Assembly: GCA_004123355.1 (NCBI GenBank)
Contig: SCHM01000001.1
Span: 11,852,193-11,916,192, forward strand
Reading direction: 5' to 3'
Source of the DNA: Amphirosellinia nigrospora
Taxonomy: Eukaryota > Ascomycota > Sordariomycetes > Xylariales > Xylariaceae
DNA length: 64,000 nt
This document shows, one piece after another, positions 36,406 to 46,484 of this stretch. Position 1 is the first letter of the stretch. Every line of letters begins with the position of its first letter. Under the pieces are notes generated by a model. That model worked only from the letters and a program-made list of their open reading frames with translations. It was not told the origin of the DNA and ran no database searches. The position numbers were made by a program, and so were the translations under genes.

Positions 36406-36604
36406 TATTAAAACTTTACTATTAAGGTATAAGGTATATATTAATATTTATTGTTACGCAAAAAGTTTAAAGGTTTTTAGGGGCTAGCTTATAGCTATAT
36501 ATATCTAGGTTTTTTGTTTTTACGGAGTTTATATGAGGCCTAGGAAGGTGAGTGTTTTGGTGTGTCGGACAAGGTATCGTGAGATCAGGAGATGCCTTGT
36601 GACA
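36406..36604 (-). repeat. LTR of the Ty3/Gypsy fossil (right)
   Basis: It ends GCCTTGTGACA next to the TAAGT duplication. Its inner end is AT-mutated and its outer end is clean, mirroring the left copy. Confidence 0.85.
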
Positions 36605-36808
36605 TAAGTATTTTTAGTCCGGGAATTTGCAGAGAATTTCTTTTAGATTAGCAAAGCTCTAATAAATGAATTTTGTTAGGAGGCTAGATACTTTCATTGC
36701 AACAGAAGAAAGCAAATGAGCACTTAAAATTGTAGGAAATTTTGCGAACATACGAAGTAAATACTCCTGCCATTCAACGATCAAGTTAGAAGCGGGCTCA
36801 TTTCTGTG

Positions 36809-37621
36809 CTATGCTTTTATAACCGACTCTGAGTAAATGAGTGACCGAGCAGCAGTGTCGGAAACAGCTGGTGTAGCAAGTACAGCACTTAACTGCTGAC
36901 GAGTACTTGACGCCAGCGTTGCGAAGTATGAAATGCGCGGCATCAAGTTGGACAGTTGGGTCAGAATGAACAAAAGAAGTTCCCAAAACTGTGTGCCGTG
37001 ACGATTAATCATAATTTCCCGGTAAAACCGGGAGGCACTCATGTCGCGCGTGAGAGCGTGTAGATAAGCATGCGCTAGTTCATGTGCTAGTATGCAGATC
37101 GCTTTGGCCAGAAAGTGCGGTTTACCGGAAGGCCGGCGCATGCTCACGTGAATTTCGCCCAGGTGGTAAATAAACGTCCCGTTTAAGTTCAGCCCGGCGG
37201 GGTTTTTCATGGCTTCGTCGTGGAAATGAAATGTGATGATCGGTTCGGTTGCCACACGCCTGGTCTGGTGGGTCAGAAGGCCGAAAAAGAATAGGCGATC
37301 TATCCACGTTACGTATCTGATCAGGGTCTCCTCGAGTTGTTTTCCTTCGAAAGGAGATCTCTTGCTCATCTTCAAATCAATAGAAAGTTCGTCCTTGAAT
37401 CTCATCAATATGTCGCTATTATCACCGGCCTGAGCGGCAACACAGTTGACTTTAGTAAACGTGACGACGTCAGAAGCAGCCTGAAAGTAGGGTGTGCCAT
37501 CGTCCATTGCCCAAAAGTTAACCCTTTCGTGGCCCGGCAGACGTTGCCAAAAGCCTATGCGATGGGCATACATTTTTATGATGTCTCTGGACGCTGCCGG
37601 TAATGCGAATATATCAGACAT
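36809..37621 (-). CDS. SprT-like zinc metalloprotease (zincin)
   Basis: This is an intact 270-codon single-exon gene starting at ATG 37621. Residues 172-190 hold the zincin helix ICILAHELAHAYLHAL, with HELAH at 180-184. A third potential ligand follows at His208 in NRHGTQFWELL, the spacing and 'HG..F' pattern of the SprT-like family. SprT/Spartan-type proteases cut DNA-bound or other proteins, and many fungal paralogues are uncharacterised. No PCNA-binding, ubiquitin-binding or nuclear-localisation motif is apparent, so a Spartan-like DNA-repair role is not supported. The N-terminal 150 residues match no domain I recognise. No signal peptide or membrane segment is seen. The gene ends about 200 bp from the Ty3/Gypsy element and looks accessory. 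Confidence 0.75.
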   Translation of the reverse strand: MSDIFALPAASRDIIKMYAHRIGFWQRLPGHERVNFWAMDDGTPYFQAASDVVTFTKVNCVAAQAGDNSDILMRFKDELSIDLKMSKRSPFEGKQLEETLIRYVTWIDRLFFFGLLTHQTRRVATEPIITFHFHDEAMKNPAGLNLNGTFIYHLGEIHVSMRRPSGKPHFLAKAICILAHELAHAYLHALTRDMSASRFYREIMINRHGTQFWELLLFILTQLSNLMPRISYFATLASSTRQQLSAVLATPAVSDTAARSLIYSESVIKA

Positions 37622-37835
37622 TTTTGTTTAGCTGGGAAGGGACGAGGTTTGATGATTTTGGTGTAGATTTGTTGAAGGAATTATTGCAATGGTAAATTCA
37701 ACAAGGAGAGATATTCCAAAAGAATTATCCGCCTTTATATCGTCGCCATGAAATGAGCAAACATGAGAACAAGAAACCCATTGTTGTTATCTAAAGATAA
37801 AAGCTATAATAGTAATGGTCTCTGCTGACTCGTCC

Positions 37836-38066
37836 ACCCGTAATCTCCACTGCAGTAACTGCCACACGCAGTGAATGGCACTTGCAGTGAATGCAGGCGC
37901 TTGCAGTGACTGCACCTGCCCTACTAAATCGCAAGTATTTAAATAGCTGTTTGTGGTATAGACCCGTGGACTTAGACCTTCCCTCTTTCCTTCTTTATAC
38001 ATAGATTTTTATATGCAATATACCACATGTACAGGAGCCTTGTCTTCTCGAGTATGTTAGGCGTAA
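37836..38066 (-). repeat. Dispersed repeat, copy A
   Basis: The reverse complement of this segment aligns with 51041-51284. Shared parts include GACAAGGCTCC, GTGGTATATTGCATATAAAA and GGAGATTACGGGT. It contains several imperfect copies of a CATTCACTGCAAGTG motif. It may be a solo LTR or MITE, but no clear target duplication is visible. Confidence 0.75.
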
Positions 38067-38422
38067 ATGTGGCAGTGTGTGGCGGTCTCACCAGTTCTTC
38101 CTTTTCCGACCGCCCCTGAGCCCCAGCAACCGAGGTTCCGGTTTGCCATTGCCAGCCTTAACTCCTTATTTAGGAAAAACAGAATCGCCGACTCCCGGGC
38201 TTACTTCCTGTTGAATTATGTGTTGCATTATGTACTAACTAACGATCTTTGACAAGTACAACCAAGTCCCTAACATCAATAAACAGTTAAGGTTTACCAG
38301 GGCCTCTAGTTCGGGCACTAATGCGGCGAATGGCAAACAGTTCAATAGTCCAGTACCAAAGCATAAATTGATACATAGCAGGTAGCTCATTACCGACCAG
38401 ACTTGATTAAATAAAGTAGTCG
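38067..38422. other. Intergenic region
   Basis: No gene is seen between dispersed repeat copy A and the 3' end of the dienelactone hydrolase gene. Confidence 0.35.
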
Positions 38423-39408
38423 TTACGGCTGAGATAGCCAATAGTCAAACCAGCCTATTATTCCGGCTAAGCTTTGCTCTTTGACCCAGCCTACGTCGAG
38501 TAAGTGACCCAGACTAGATCTGTAAACATGGGGTTGTCAGCGGTATACTTACGTTCATAAGGGTCATCCGGATTCCCACGCAAGGCAAATCCATGTTCCA
38601 CGCCAGAAAAGAGCTGATAATGGTAAACTTTCTTTTCCTTTTGTAATATGTCCAAAGCCCGCCTCCTAGAAGATACATCGAAAGTGTGGTCAATTTCGGA
38701 GCAGGAAAGGAAGAGCGGCTCTAGAGGCCAGGACATTGATTAGCTAGGTGGCGTCTCTTGTGCAATCATCAAGGCTGCAACTCACTGTTGATATTTCGAA
38801 AATGGTGCTCCTTTAAAAATGCGGGATGCGCAAATGCACCAGCAGTGACCGTTTCCCTTGCCAACTCGTTGCACACGTACGGTGCCCCAAAGCAATAACC
38901 AACGCAAGCGAACTTAGTGCTCGGGCTCCTGTATTGCGCGCATACAGCGTTGATCCATACTGGCACAGTCATATCTGCAAACGCTTTATGCTTCTTTTTC
39001 CATGCCTCGTAGTCAAAGCTTGGGTCTGAGTTATCATGTCGATTCTTTCGGTGTTTCCATATAGGGTCCTGTTCAAGCCTAGATTAACAATGCACGGCCA
39101 AATTGTGGCGCAAGGAGGCTGACCCCACGAAAATAATCTAGCCCAAGAGTGAGATAGCCTGCGTTTGCGAAGGAGTCCATAACCAACAGGCTGTTCAAAG
39201 ACATCCCCCAGACGTCAGGGAAGTATAGTAGAATATTGCCATTTCCATTGCCCTCAAGCGGGGTAGAGACATATGTTTCGACACCTCCAATTGTTTCCCA
39301 TCGTCCCCGCGCTTCGCCTCTGTGAAGTGACCCCTTTAAGCAGCACGGTCCGCTCGGCTTTGCCAAATACTCGTTGAGATGTCCAACTGATTCAGGCGAT
39401 AAAGCCAT
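38423..39408 (-). CDS. Dienelactone hydrolase family protein
   Basis: This alpha/beta-hydrolase family opens cyclic esters such as dienelactones in aromatic catabolism. Four exons (39408-39124, 39068-38786, 38720-38553, 38490-38423) join to 804 nt, 267 residues, with no frame break. The nucleophile elbow is GYCFGAPY with Cys at about residue 154. The acid lies in SCSEIDHTFD and the base in GVEHGFALRG. The first donor (GTCAGC) is unusual; the others are GTGAGT and GTAAGT. The C-terminal exon reads WVKEQSLAGIIGWFDYWLSQ, which is typical of the family. The gene is transcribed divergently from a Dal5-like transporter 446 bp away, suggesting co-regulated uptake and breakdown of a carboxylate, though this is inference. 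Confidence 0.88.
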
Positions 39409-39854
39409 ATTTCTGAGTCTTCATAGTATCCTTGAACAAGCCCCTGACGTAGCTAATCTCAGAGGTGGCTGGGCGCGACGAAACGGCTTGTCATCCGATG
39501 GGGTACAATAGTTAAGAATCGCACAGGGGTCTCACAGGAATCCTGTTAACGCGTCAATTGCCTCGAAAAAGTCAGTGTGCTAGATGAAGCAGCCTTTAGT
39601 GTCCCTCAAAACTTGGAACTTTCTCCGCAGACAAGTACCTCGGAATTTCATTTCCGCTTGGCCATTCACAACCCCTCCCCAACCATTGAAGCCCCTGTCG
39701 AATGTCTAGATAAGGATGAGCAACCCCAACGCCCCAGTTTTTGAGTACGTCATCAGTGATTTTGCGGTTTTGTCCTTTGTTTACTCTACTTCATTTGATT
39801 TAATATTAAGATATCTGCGTGAGGATCTAAAAACTCCAACAATACCAAGCTACA
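39409..39854. promoter_or_regulatory. Divergent promoter (hydrolase / transporter)
   Basis: This 446-bp spacer separates the starts of the dienelactone hydrolase (minus) and the transporter (plus), so both promoters lie here. No specific operator could be assigned. Confidence 0.4.
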
Positions 39855-42081
39855 ATGGCTGATATTGAAAGAGAAAGAAAGCCGACAGTTGAATTAGTTG
39901 ACCATGCGGGGCACAAGAATCTCTCCGAAAGTCACCATGCCCACAGTGTAGGTTACGAGGAATACAGGGAAGGTCTTGATCTTGAAATTTCCGATAGGGA
40001 GGTGAGTATCTTATCTTACAACTTAAATAACAACAGTCGAGAGAATGCTCACAGTTTCTTTGATGCAGATGAGAAAAGTCCGAATGAAAATCGACATGAT
40101 CATAGTGCCAATATTCCTCGTCACGCAGGGTTTGCAGTTTCTAGATAAGACGGCACTTAACTACGCGAATCTTTTCGGTTACCAAGACGCCTTGAACCTT
40201 AAAGGACAAGATTTCAACTACCTCTCCGCAAGTAAGTAGTATAAGTGAAATTGAAACTTATTCTCATCGTTTTTAGTGGTCTACGCCGGCTACTTCTTTG
40301 GTCAATATCCTTGCGGATGGCTTATTGGGCGCTATCCCGCACAGAAGGTGCTGGCGATTTGTATACTGATTTGGGGAGTGCTCGTCGTCTTGTTGACACA
40401 AGCACACTCCTTTTCCAGTGCCTGTGAGTACCGCCATGATCCTATAGCCGGGAACCTGATATCTCAGACTTAAATATCAATAGTAGCAATCCGCTGTAAG
40501 TCAAGCTTCAGGCTCTAGTCGTGAATCGTCTTTCTCACATCAAGACAGTCCTCATGGGACTATTTGAAGCTTCAGTTACGCCGTGAGTTCTGACATATTT
40601 AGCCCCAATTACCGAGCGGTTGGGGAGCTATGAAGATTAATAGACAAACATGAATAGGGGTCTGACATTAATGACTGGCTTTTGGTTCACACGAAAGAAA
40701 TCCCTCTACGCCAGTGCATTTGGTTGTAAGTAATAACTTGCGCCCTGAGGATCATTCTAGACTGATTATATTAGCTCCTCGCTTGGTTGGGCCGGCATTG
40801 TATGAGGTGTTTGGCCCGCGCTGAAATATGATGTGCTAAAAGTGTTACAGATTGGGTCCTACATTTCTACTGGCATCGCGGAGCTCCCTGAGCGCACGAC
40901 TCCTGAGCGCTGGGAAATAATCTTTTACGTTGTATGTATGCCCGAAACTTTTAACGATTCTATGTTGACTCGGCTATTAGCTGGGTGGGGTTACAATCCT
41001 CTGGTCTGCTGTCGTCTGGTTCGTACTAGCCGACTCTCCATCGAATGCTGGTTTTCTTAACCACCGTGAGAAACTCATTGCTGTCAAACGGGTCGCCGGA
41101 AATGAGACCGGAATAAAAATAAAAAGTTTGATATGAAACAAGTTTGGTTAGGATTCACCGACATTAAAGCTATTCTCCTCTTTATCAGTGTTTTTGCTGC
41201 GTATGTGCCCTGAATCCTTCTGTTCTTAGCTTGTGTGCTAAAAGTTAATAAACGGTAGTGCTATTCCAAACGGTGTGGTAAACTCCTTCTCGACGATAAT
41301 CATCAAGGATCTCGGATTCTCGACGGAAAAGACGACCCAACTCAAGTCTGTCGGAGATGCTGTAAACATCGTGGCATTACTCATTGGCGGAATTATAATC
41401 TTGAATGTTCCTAATTGTACGTCACCCAAGATTCCAACTCAGATAATACCGTAAATTGATCTTATACTCAAACAGCACGATTGATTACTGCCACTGTGGC
41501 AAATCTCCTATGTACAGTTTCTGCTGCGACGTTGGGCTTCCTTCCACGGTCGAATACGTGGGTAGACTTGCGTCCTTTTGGCTTGTCAACGCCCAATCTG
41601 TCGGCTTTACCGTTTCCCTGACCACCATATCCTCTAATATGGCAGGCTATACTCATCGTTCATTTGCGAGCGCTTTGGTGTTGTAAATATCCTTACTCCT
41701 CAGAATTTTCTCACTTAAGTGCTGATCGGGCATTCGTAGCACGGCCTACTGTTGGGGTAATTTCGCCGGCCCGTTCGTTGTCAAGCAATCAGAGGCTCCT
41801 ACGTATACTGGTGCTACAATTGGCCTCCTGGTCGGATACGGGATCAAATTTGTGTGTCATCTTATTCTATTAGGTAAGCTCGCGCTGAGCTGTTCTGTTC
41901 CATTCTACCCAAAAATTCTACAAAATTCAAGATCGGCTAACTTTCACACGAAGTTTACATGCTCTCTGTGAACCGCCACCGCGATATCACCTACGGACCC
42001 CAGGACAAGGAAGCTAGTGAGGAGGCTGGGATGAATGATCAGACTGAGTTCGAAAACAAGGACTTCCGTTATGTGCTGTAA
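39855..42081 (+). CDS. Major facilitator transporter, Dal5/allantoate-permease-like (ACS family)
   Basis: Exon pieces spell a 12-TM anion:cation symporter. It starts with a hydrophilic N-terminus (MADIERERKPTVELVDHAGH). The first helix region is FLVTQGLQFLDKTALNYANL, followed by YAGYFFGQYPCGWLIGRYPA, GLTLMTGFWFTRKKSLYASA, VTILWSAVVWFVLADSPSNA and AYCWGNFAGPFVVKQSEAPT. It ends NDQTEFENKDFRYVL and stops at 42079-42081. The motif order and the 'LADSPSNA..L..RE' stretch are typical of Dal5 relatives, which carry allantoate, ureidosuccinate, vitamins or similar anions; the substrate here is unknown. Six or more short introns interrupt it (for example 41694-41740 approximately, donor GTAAAT). One base is missing at the G run 41557-41559. 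Exact exon ends between 40430 and 41100 are uncertain. Confidence 0.8.
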
Positions 42082-42697
42082 GACCTATGTTTAACCCGAA
42101 TGACTATGGAGCCTAGAGTAGTATGCCGAGCTCAACTTAAATATTAGGAGGATTTGCTAGAGTTAAGAGAAGTGGAATCAATTACTCATAGCACAAGTCT
42201 AAATTGTCAGTTTCAGTAAAGTGCATTGAGGACTTGTACGATCTCCGCTCGAGGGATCGAAAGCCGCAAGTAGTTACCTATGGAAAAAGCTTTGTCTATC
42301 ATTTTCTTAGTCTCGGTCAAGTACAGCTCGAGCATTTTTATATTGGCTCGGGAGGATAAGGGAATGTGAGAAATCAAGGGCAGCGGAAGGTTGGTGCCTC
42401 CCACTCGTACGGCTCCGTCGTAGGGTGGAATGCACAGAAGGCCAAATTTAGGCACTGCTTAATAGGGAGACTATTGAATGTTTAGGATCGACAAAAGAGG
42501 TCAGTTTCTTTCCTTTCGTAAGCAAGGAGATAATGCTATGGCTCGAACGTGGGATGGGGTGTTTGAATGTTAAGCATGATTATCCCGACACCTCTATTCT
42601 TCTTCCAAGGAGCCATAAATAACCCCGCGTCCAGATCATTGAATCATTCAATCCGGCTATCGCAAGGAGTCAAAACTGAACTTCTGCACGAACCAAA

Positions 42698-43078
42698 TTA
42701 TGCCGATGCAGTCTCTGCCTTCTTTTTCGCTAGACCTCCGAGTTTCTCCGCTGCGGCGCCCAGAGCCCTCGGATCCGCACCTTGTATCATCTTCTGCCCG
42801 TTCACAGCCACCTGGCGACCCTCCTTAAAGAAAAGGAACGTCGGCATCGCGGTGACGCCATGTGTCCGCGCAACGTCTTGCACGTGGTCGACGTTGACCT
42901 TGGCGAAGGCAAGCACGCCATCAACGGCGTGTTGGCCGGCTAGCTTCTCGTATATGGGCGCAATCGCCTTGCATGGTGGACACCAATCAGCGTAGAAGTC
43001 TACTGCGACGTAGGTTGTTGAAGAGAACAGTGCTGCGAGCTCTGCGCTCGAGGTGATGTGTTGGATTTTCTCGCTCAT
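42698..43078 (-). CDS. Thioredoxin
   Basis: An intact 126-codon single-exon gene starting at ATG 43078. The fold elements are in order: VAVDFYADWCPPCKAIAPIY with the redox motif WCPPC at residues 32-36, the buried lysine/valine strand LAFAKVNVDHVQDVARTHGV, and the cis-proline loop TAMPTFLFF. The active site has Pro-Pro between the cysteines instead of the common Gly-Pro, which should alter redox potential. The C-terminus is extended by a short Ala/Lys-rich tail (GGLAKKKAETASA). No targeting peptide is present, so a cytosolic disulfide reductase is expected. Confidence 0.92.
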   Translation of the reverse strand: MSEKIQHITSSAELAALFSSTTYVAVDFYADWCPPCKAIAPIYEKLAGQHAVDGVLAFAKVNVDHVQDVARTHGVTAMPTFLFFKEGRQVAVNGQKMIQGADPRALGAAAEKLGGLAKKKAETASA

Positions 43079-43560
43079 TTTGCTATTCTGGTTGCGATTT
43101 TGGGATTGTTTAACATGAAGTTTATGGTAAAGAGGTTTATCTTTAATGATCTCCGTTAATATTAATTAATTTGCTAAGTGACGCGAGAGCTACTAAGCTG
43201 GAATGAAAGAGAAGGCGAATGAGTGAGTGGCTTCTAGCTGCGATTATGTGATTGAATTGTCGAAGGTGCCAGAAGTTATCAGCTGATAAGGCAGAGACAG
43301 CATTGTCGCCAGCTGTTCGCATCTGACAGTTAGTAGGTCGTTTCCATAAGCCCCATAATAGATAGCGAGAAACAAAGTTGTAAGCTAACGGGAACATCGT
43401 TCAAAGACTCCTGTTGACGAGAATGGGGGTCCTGGCTGGATTTCATGAATAAAAAACTTCTTCATGCTTAAACAACAACTGTCACACTATATGAGCTAAC
43501 TAAATAGTCAACGTACACCATCTGTACTTCGCTGTCGAGTATTTTCAATGAACATGAGAC
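43079..43560. other. Intergenic region
   Basis: No gene supported; this is the thioredoxin promoter side and the 3' flank of the dehydrogenase. Confidence 0.4.
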
Positions 43561-44752
43561 TTAGAGCCATTGCTGCCTGTTTCCGAGGTGCGAGACAAAT
43601 TGCCCCGCGTCTCCCTTCTCAATGCTGGCACGCTCCCAAACTGCGATGACATCTTTGACGGCCTCTTCTGGAGTGGCCGGGCGTTCGAAATGTGGCGCAT
43701 ACTAGAACGATCAAAGTCAGTTATCGCCATTTAAGCTTGGTTCTAGGGACTGATTGGCGTTGTTTCAGTTCAAAAAGAGAACCCTGTACCCTAAAGTTTT
43801 TTGAAACAAGAAGAAAATAGGGCCGGGGATTACGCACCGCCTTGAACTTCGCCATCAAGCCCATCAATGACTGCATTTGTTCTGGGGTGGCTGTAAAATA
43901 TGATTAATAAATCTCTCGATCGGATGAGGGGCTGCTAGGTCACGTACCGTCGTTACCATGACCTACGTCTACTACACCCGGACAGACATTCATGAACAAG
44001 ACACCTTCCTTCTTGTATTGTGCGGAGAACTTCGCAACCATCATATTTAACCCCGCCTTGCTTATAGCGTAGGCGGCAGCCCCCTCTATTTCAAGCTGGG
44101 TTGTTAGGTCCAGGTCAGAGAGACCGGTAGAGAGAGCAACGACCTTTTTGACATGCCCCTTTAAGATGAGCGGCATGAATAAGGCGTAGAGGTTGATATT
44201 CCCCATGATTGTCGCCCGGAAGTACTCGATGAGCTCTTGCTCGAGCTTCTTCGGGTTCTGTGCCCTATGTCCCGTAACAATGTCTGTCAGCTTGTTATAA
44301 CCTGTTTTGTTATAATTCGGCCAGAACTTACAAAGTTCCAATTGGATCATAAGAGTCCCAATAGGAAATGCGACTTGCATTAGCGATTAGATAATCCAGA
44401 CTTCCACCGGTTATTGCGGCAGTGTCAGCAGCGGCTTTCTGGGCAGCAGTGTTAGCATAATTCGGTCCCACTAACCAGTTCTTCTTCTTACCTGAAGGCT
44501 ATCATAATCATTCAAGTCACCATGTAGAATATGGATGTTGGTCCTCCCGCCAAGTTCTTCTTTGACCCGTTTCTCAGTTGAAGTCGTGTCACGCACAAGC
44601 CCAATGACTGTGTTTGTGGTCTGACTGGATATTTGGCGAAGGAATTCGAACTGATCGTAACAAATTAGACGGATGTTATATAGTTGGGAATGATATATCA
44701 TGGAACTTACTCCCAACCCTTTCGAAACTCCTGTAATCACGTAGGAAGGCAT
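43561..44752 (-). CDS. Short-chain dehydrogenase/reductase (SDR)
   Basis: The gene encodes a Rossmann-fold NAD(P)-dependent oxidoreductase. Exon 1 (44752-44711) holds the start of the cofactor loop, MPSYVITGVSKGLG (TGxxxGxG type). Exon 2 (44650-44492) contains IHILHGDLNDYDSLQ, the adenine-contact strand. Exon 3 begins at 44438 and carries GSLDYLIANASR, where the usual NAG appears as NAS. The catalytic Tyr and Lys are in AAAYAISKAGLNMMVAKFSA, followed by VCPGVVDVGH. Two more short exons give TPEEAVKDVIAVWERASIEK and end DAGQFVSHLGNRQQWL. The join between exons 3 and 4 (about 44330-44290) is not in phase with simple splicing, so one base may be missing there. The substrate is unknown. Confidence 0.85.
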
Positions 44753-45633
44753 ACTTCGAAAATTGCGCGTAGTTCGTGAGACCTCACTCTTGTTGCAGAT
44801 TGGGGCACTCTGGACTTCTGGAATGGTAACGATTGAGAGGATAGTTGTCTGAATTTATATTGATTTCTAGACCGGCATACATCTCGTAATACGCATTAAT
44901 TTCATGTCCGAGTATATGTCATATTCCTTTCTTCCAAGTGATCTAGTTCGAGCCAGGCGGCGTTTGGCGGAGTTAGGATTGCCAGCAGCCCGCTCTATAC
45001 TCCTTTGGGTAAATGGTCGAAAATGCCAAGACTACAGGGTGCTGGGGAGCCTAGACTTGGCATTCTAAAATACTCTCCAGCTCACATGAACGCGGCGGCC
45101 GTCGGTCAGATTAGTATAGTTAATAAATAATAAGATTATCAATCAAGATACAGCGAGGAGGGGAGGGTTACTGGTAATTGGTCTCGGCACTTATCTTACC
45201 GGGACTATGCCACGCCACTCAAACCCCAGGATGATGGAAGATAAACGAGTTTAGGTAAGACCACTGTTTCTTCTTTGATACTAGTAGCAATTTCTCCGAA
45301 CGACCCCGAGGAAGGACTCTGAAAGCTTGTTTGGCATATTAGGCAGAGACATAATCACAAAGGTAATGGTTGAGACAATACCTTTGTCATTAGATAGTTA
45401 GGGTAGTGGTTGTATAGGGTTACAAAGCAATTACTCACCCATGTGTCTAGTTTTGAACAATCTCATTGTTGATTATGTTATAGAAGACTCATGTTCCATT
45501 CCTAATTCCTGAATATAAAAACTCATAATATTTAGTACCATAATAACCAGCTTAACCAAACCAGTTCCAGACGATTCATTCGATCCTAAACTTATATAAT
45601 CACTTCCCTTCAAGGTATCTACCGACAGCTAAG
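44753..45633. other. Intergenic region
   Basis: No supported gene. AT-moderate sequence upstream of the dehydrogenase. Confidence 0.4.
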
Positions 45634-45819
45634 ATGTGTAACTACGAACAAACCAAGATGTATAATACTACCACTCAATCGTGGGAGAAGCTTGGTAAGC
45701 GAAAGCACAATATTTGCACCAGAGTCGGAGGTAGATTTACATCATGCAGTAAGTTTAGACCGATGGCGTTAAAGCCAGCCACCCTTAATGGCCCACGTCA
45801 GTCCACTTCCAAAGTATAA
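45634..45819 (+). CDS. Possible small hypothetical protein (61 codons)
   Basis: The frame starts at ATG 45634 in a fair context (CTAAGATGTG) and reads MCNYEQTKMYNTTTQSWEKL, then a basic cysteine-containing stretch. A possible donor GTAAGC lies at about 45694, so the true product could be spliced. No family is recognised. Small Cys-poor ORFs of this size arise by chance, so confidence is low. Confidence 0.25.
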   Translation: MCNYEQTKMYNTTTQSWEKLGKRKHNICTRVGGRFTSCSKFRPMALKPATLNGPRQSTSKV

Positions 45820-46484
45820 TCAAGTATTGGATTATCCGAAGGCCCCTGTGATCGAAGTTTAGGAGGTAATCTGGAATTACTCATCCGCATCTAGCAATAG
45901 TCACGTAAATAGTTGAGGGATCAATTGATCGAATCGCAATATGTTAATCAAAAAAGCTCGAAATCTCCGAAACTCATATATGTTAACGTGATAACATAAG
46001 AAATAATGAATTGTGCAGTTTCTAATTGTTAATTCTCTTTCAATAATTACCCGTCTCACCTTTCAACCTAGTTTGTCCCTTTAAAGCTTATATAAATTTC
46101 TTTAAATATACATCTTAAGATATACTTAAATTGTTTTTAAATGAAATTGTTAAAAACTGCCAGTCTACATAAATCAATCACCCTAACAAAAACACTCATT
46201 TCACTTGTCTAAAACGATTTGATTCCACGCCTAAAATATCACAATGTTAAAAACACTTCTATAAAAGATGTATAAAAAATAAATATCAATAATGTCAGAA
46301 AGAGAGAGAAAAATTCAATTATTTTGTAAAAGTTAAATGCTAACTAGATTGCGTTAAAAGATAAGTTACACCTTATAGCATATTATAAGCTATATGCCCC
46401 TTTTCTGAGCTGTCTGGCACTTTTAGTGTCGCAAGAGTAGTATTTTCGAGATAAATTCAAAAAGAGAATAAGACGCGTGGCAGC
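45820..46484. other. AT-rich intergenic region
   Basis: No gene. The sequence is AT-rich with several AAATATACAT-like stretches but keeps CpA and TpG, so it is not a RIP block. Confidence 0.4.

Larger units (their letters stand above)
30254..36604 (-). mobile_element. Ty3/Gypsy LTR retrotransposon fossil
   Basis: Direct repeats 30254-30451 (198 bp) and 36406-36604 (199 bp) bound a 6.35-kb unit. The clean ends read TGTCA and TGACA, and the flanking 5-mers are both TAAGT (30249-30253 and 36605-36609), a perfect target duplication. The interior is strongly RIPped, AT-rich and non-coding today, with many breaks. On the minus strand around 33310-33400 a segment keeps the residue spacing of the Ty3/Gypsy reverse-transcriptase DYRGLN region, which sets family and orientation. 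The perfect duplication suggests a fairly recent insertion, with RIP soon after. An exact age cannot be read because RIP inflates LTR divergence. Confidence 0.85.

Noticed and set aside
42213-42455. 80-codon minus-strand frame
   Set aside because: Starts at GTG, no family recognised, and its composition is not clearly coding.
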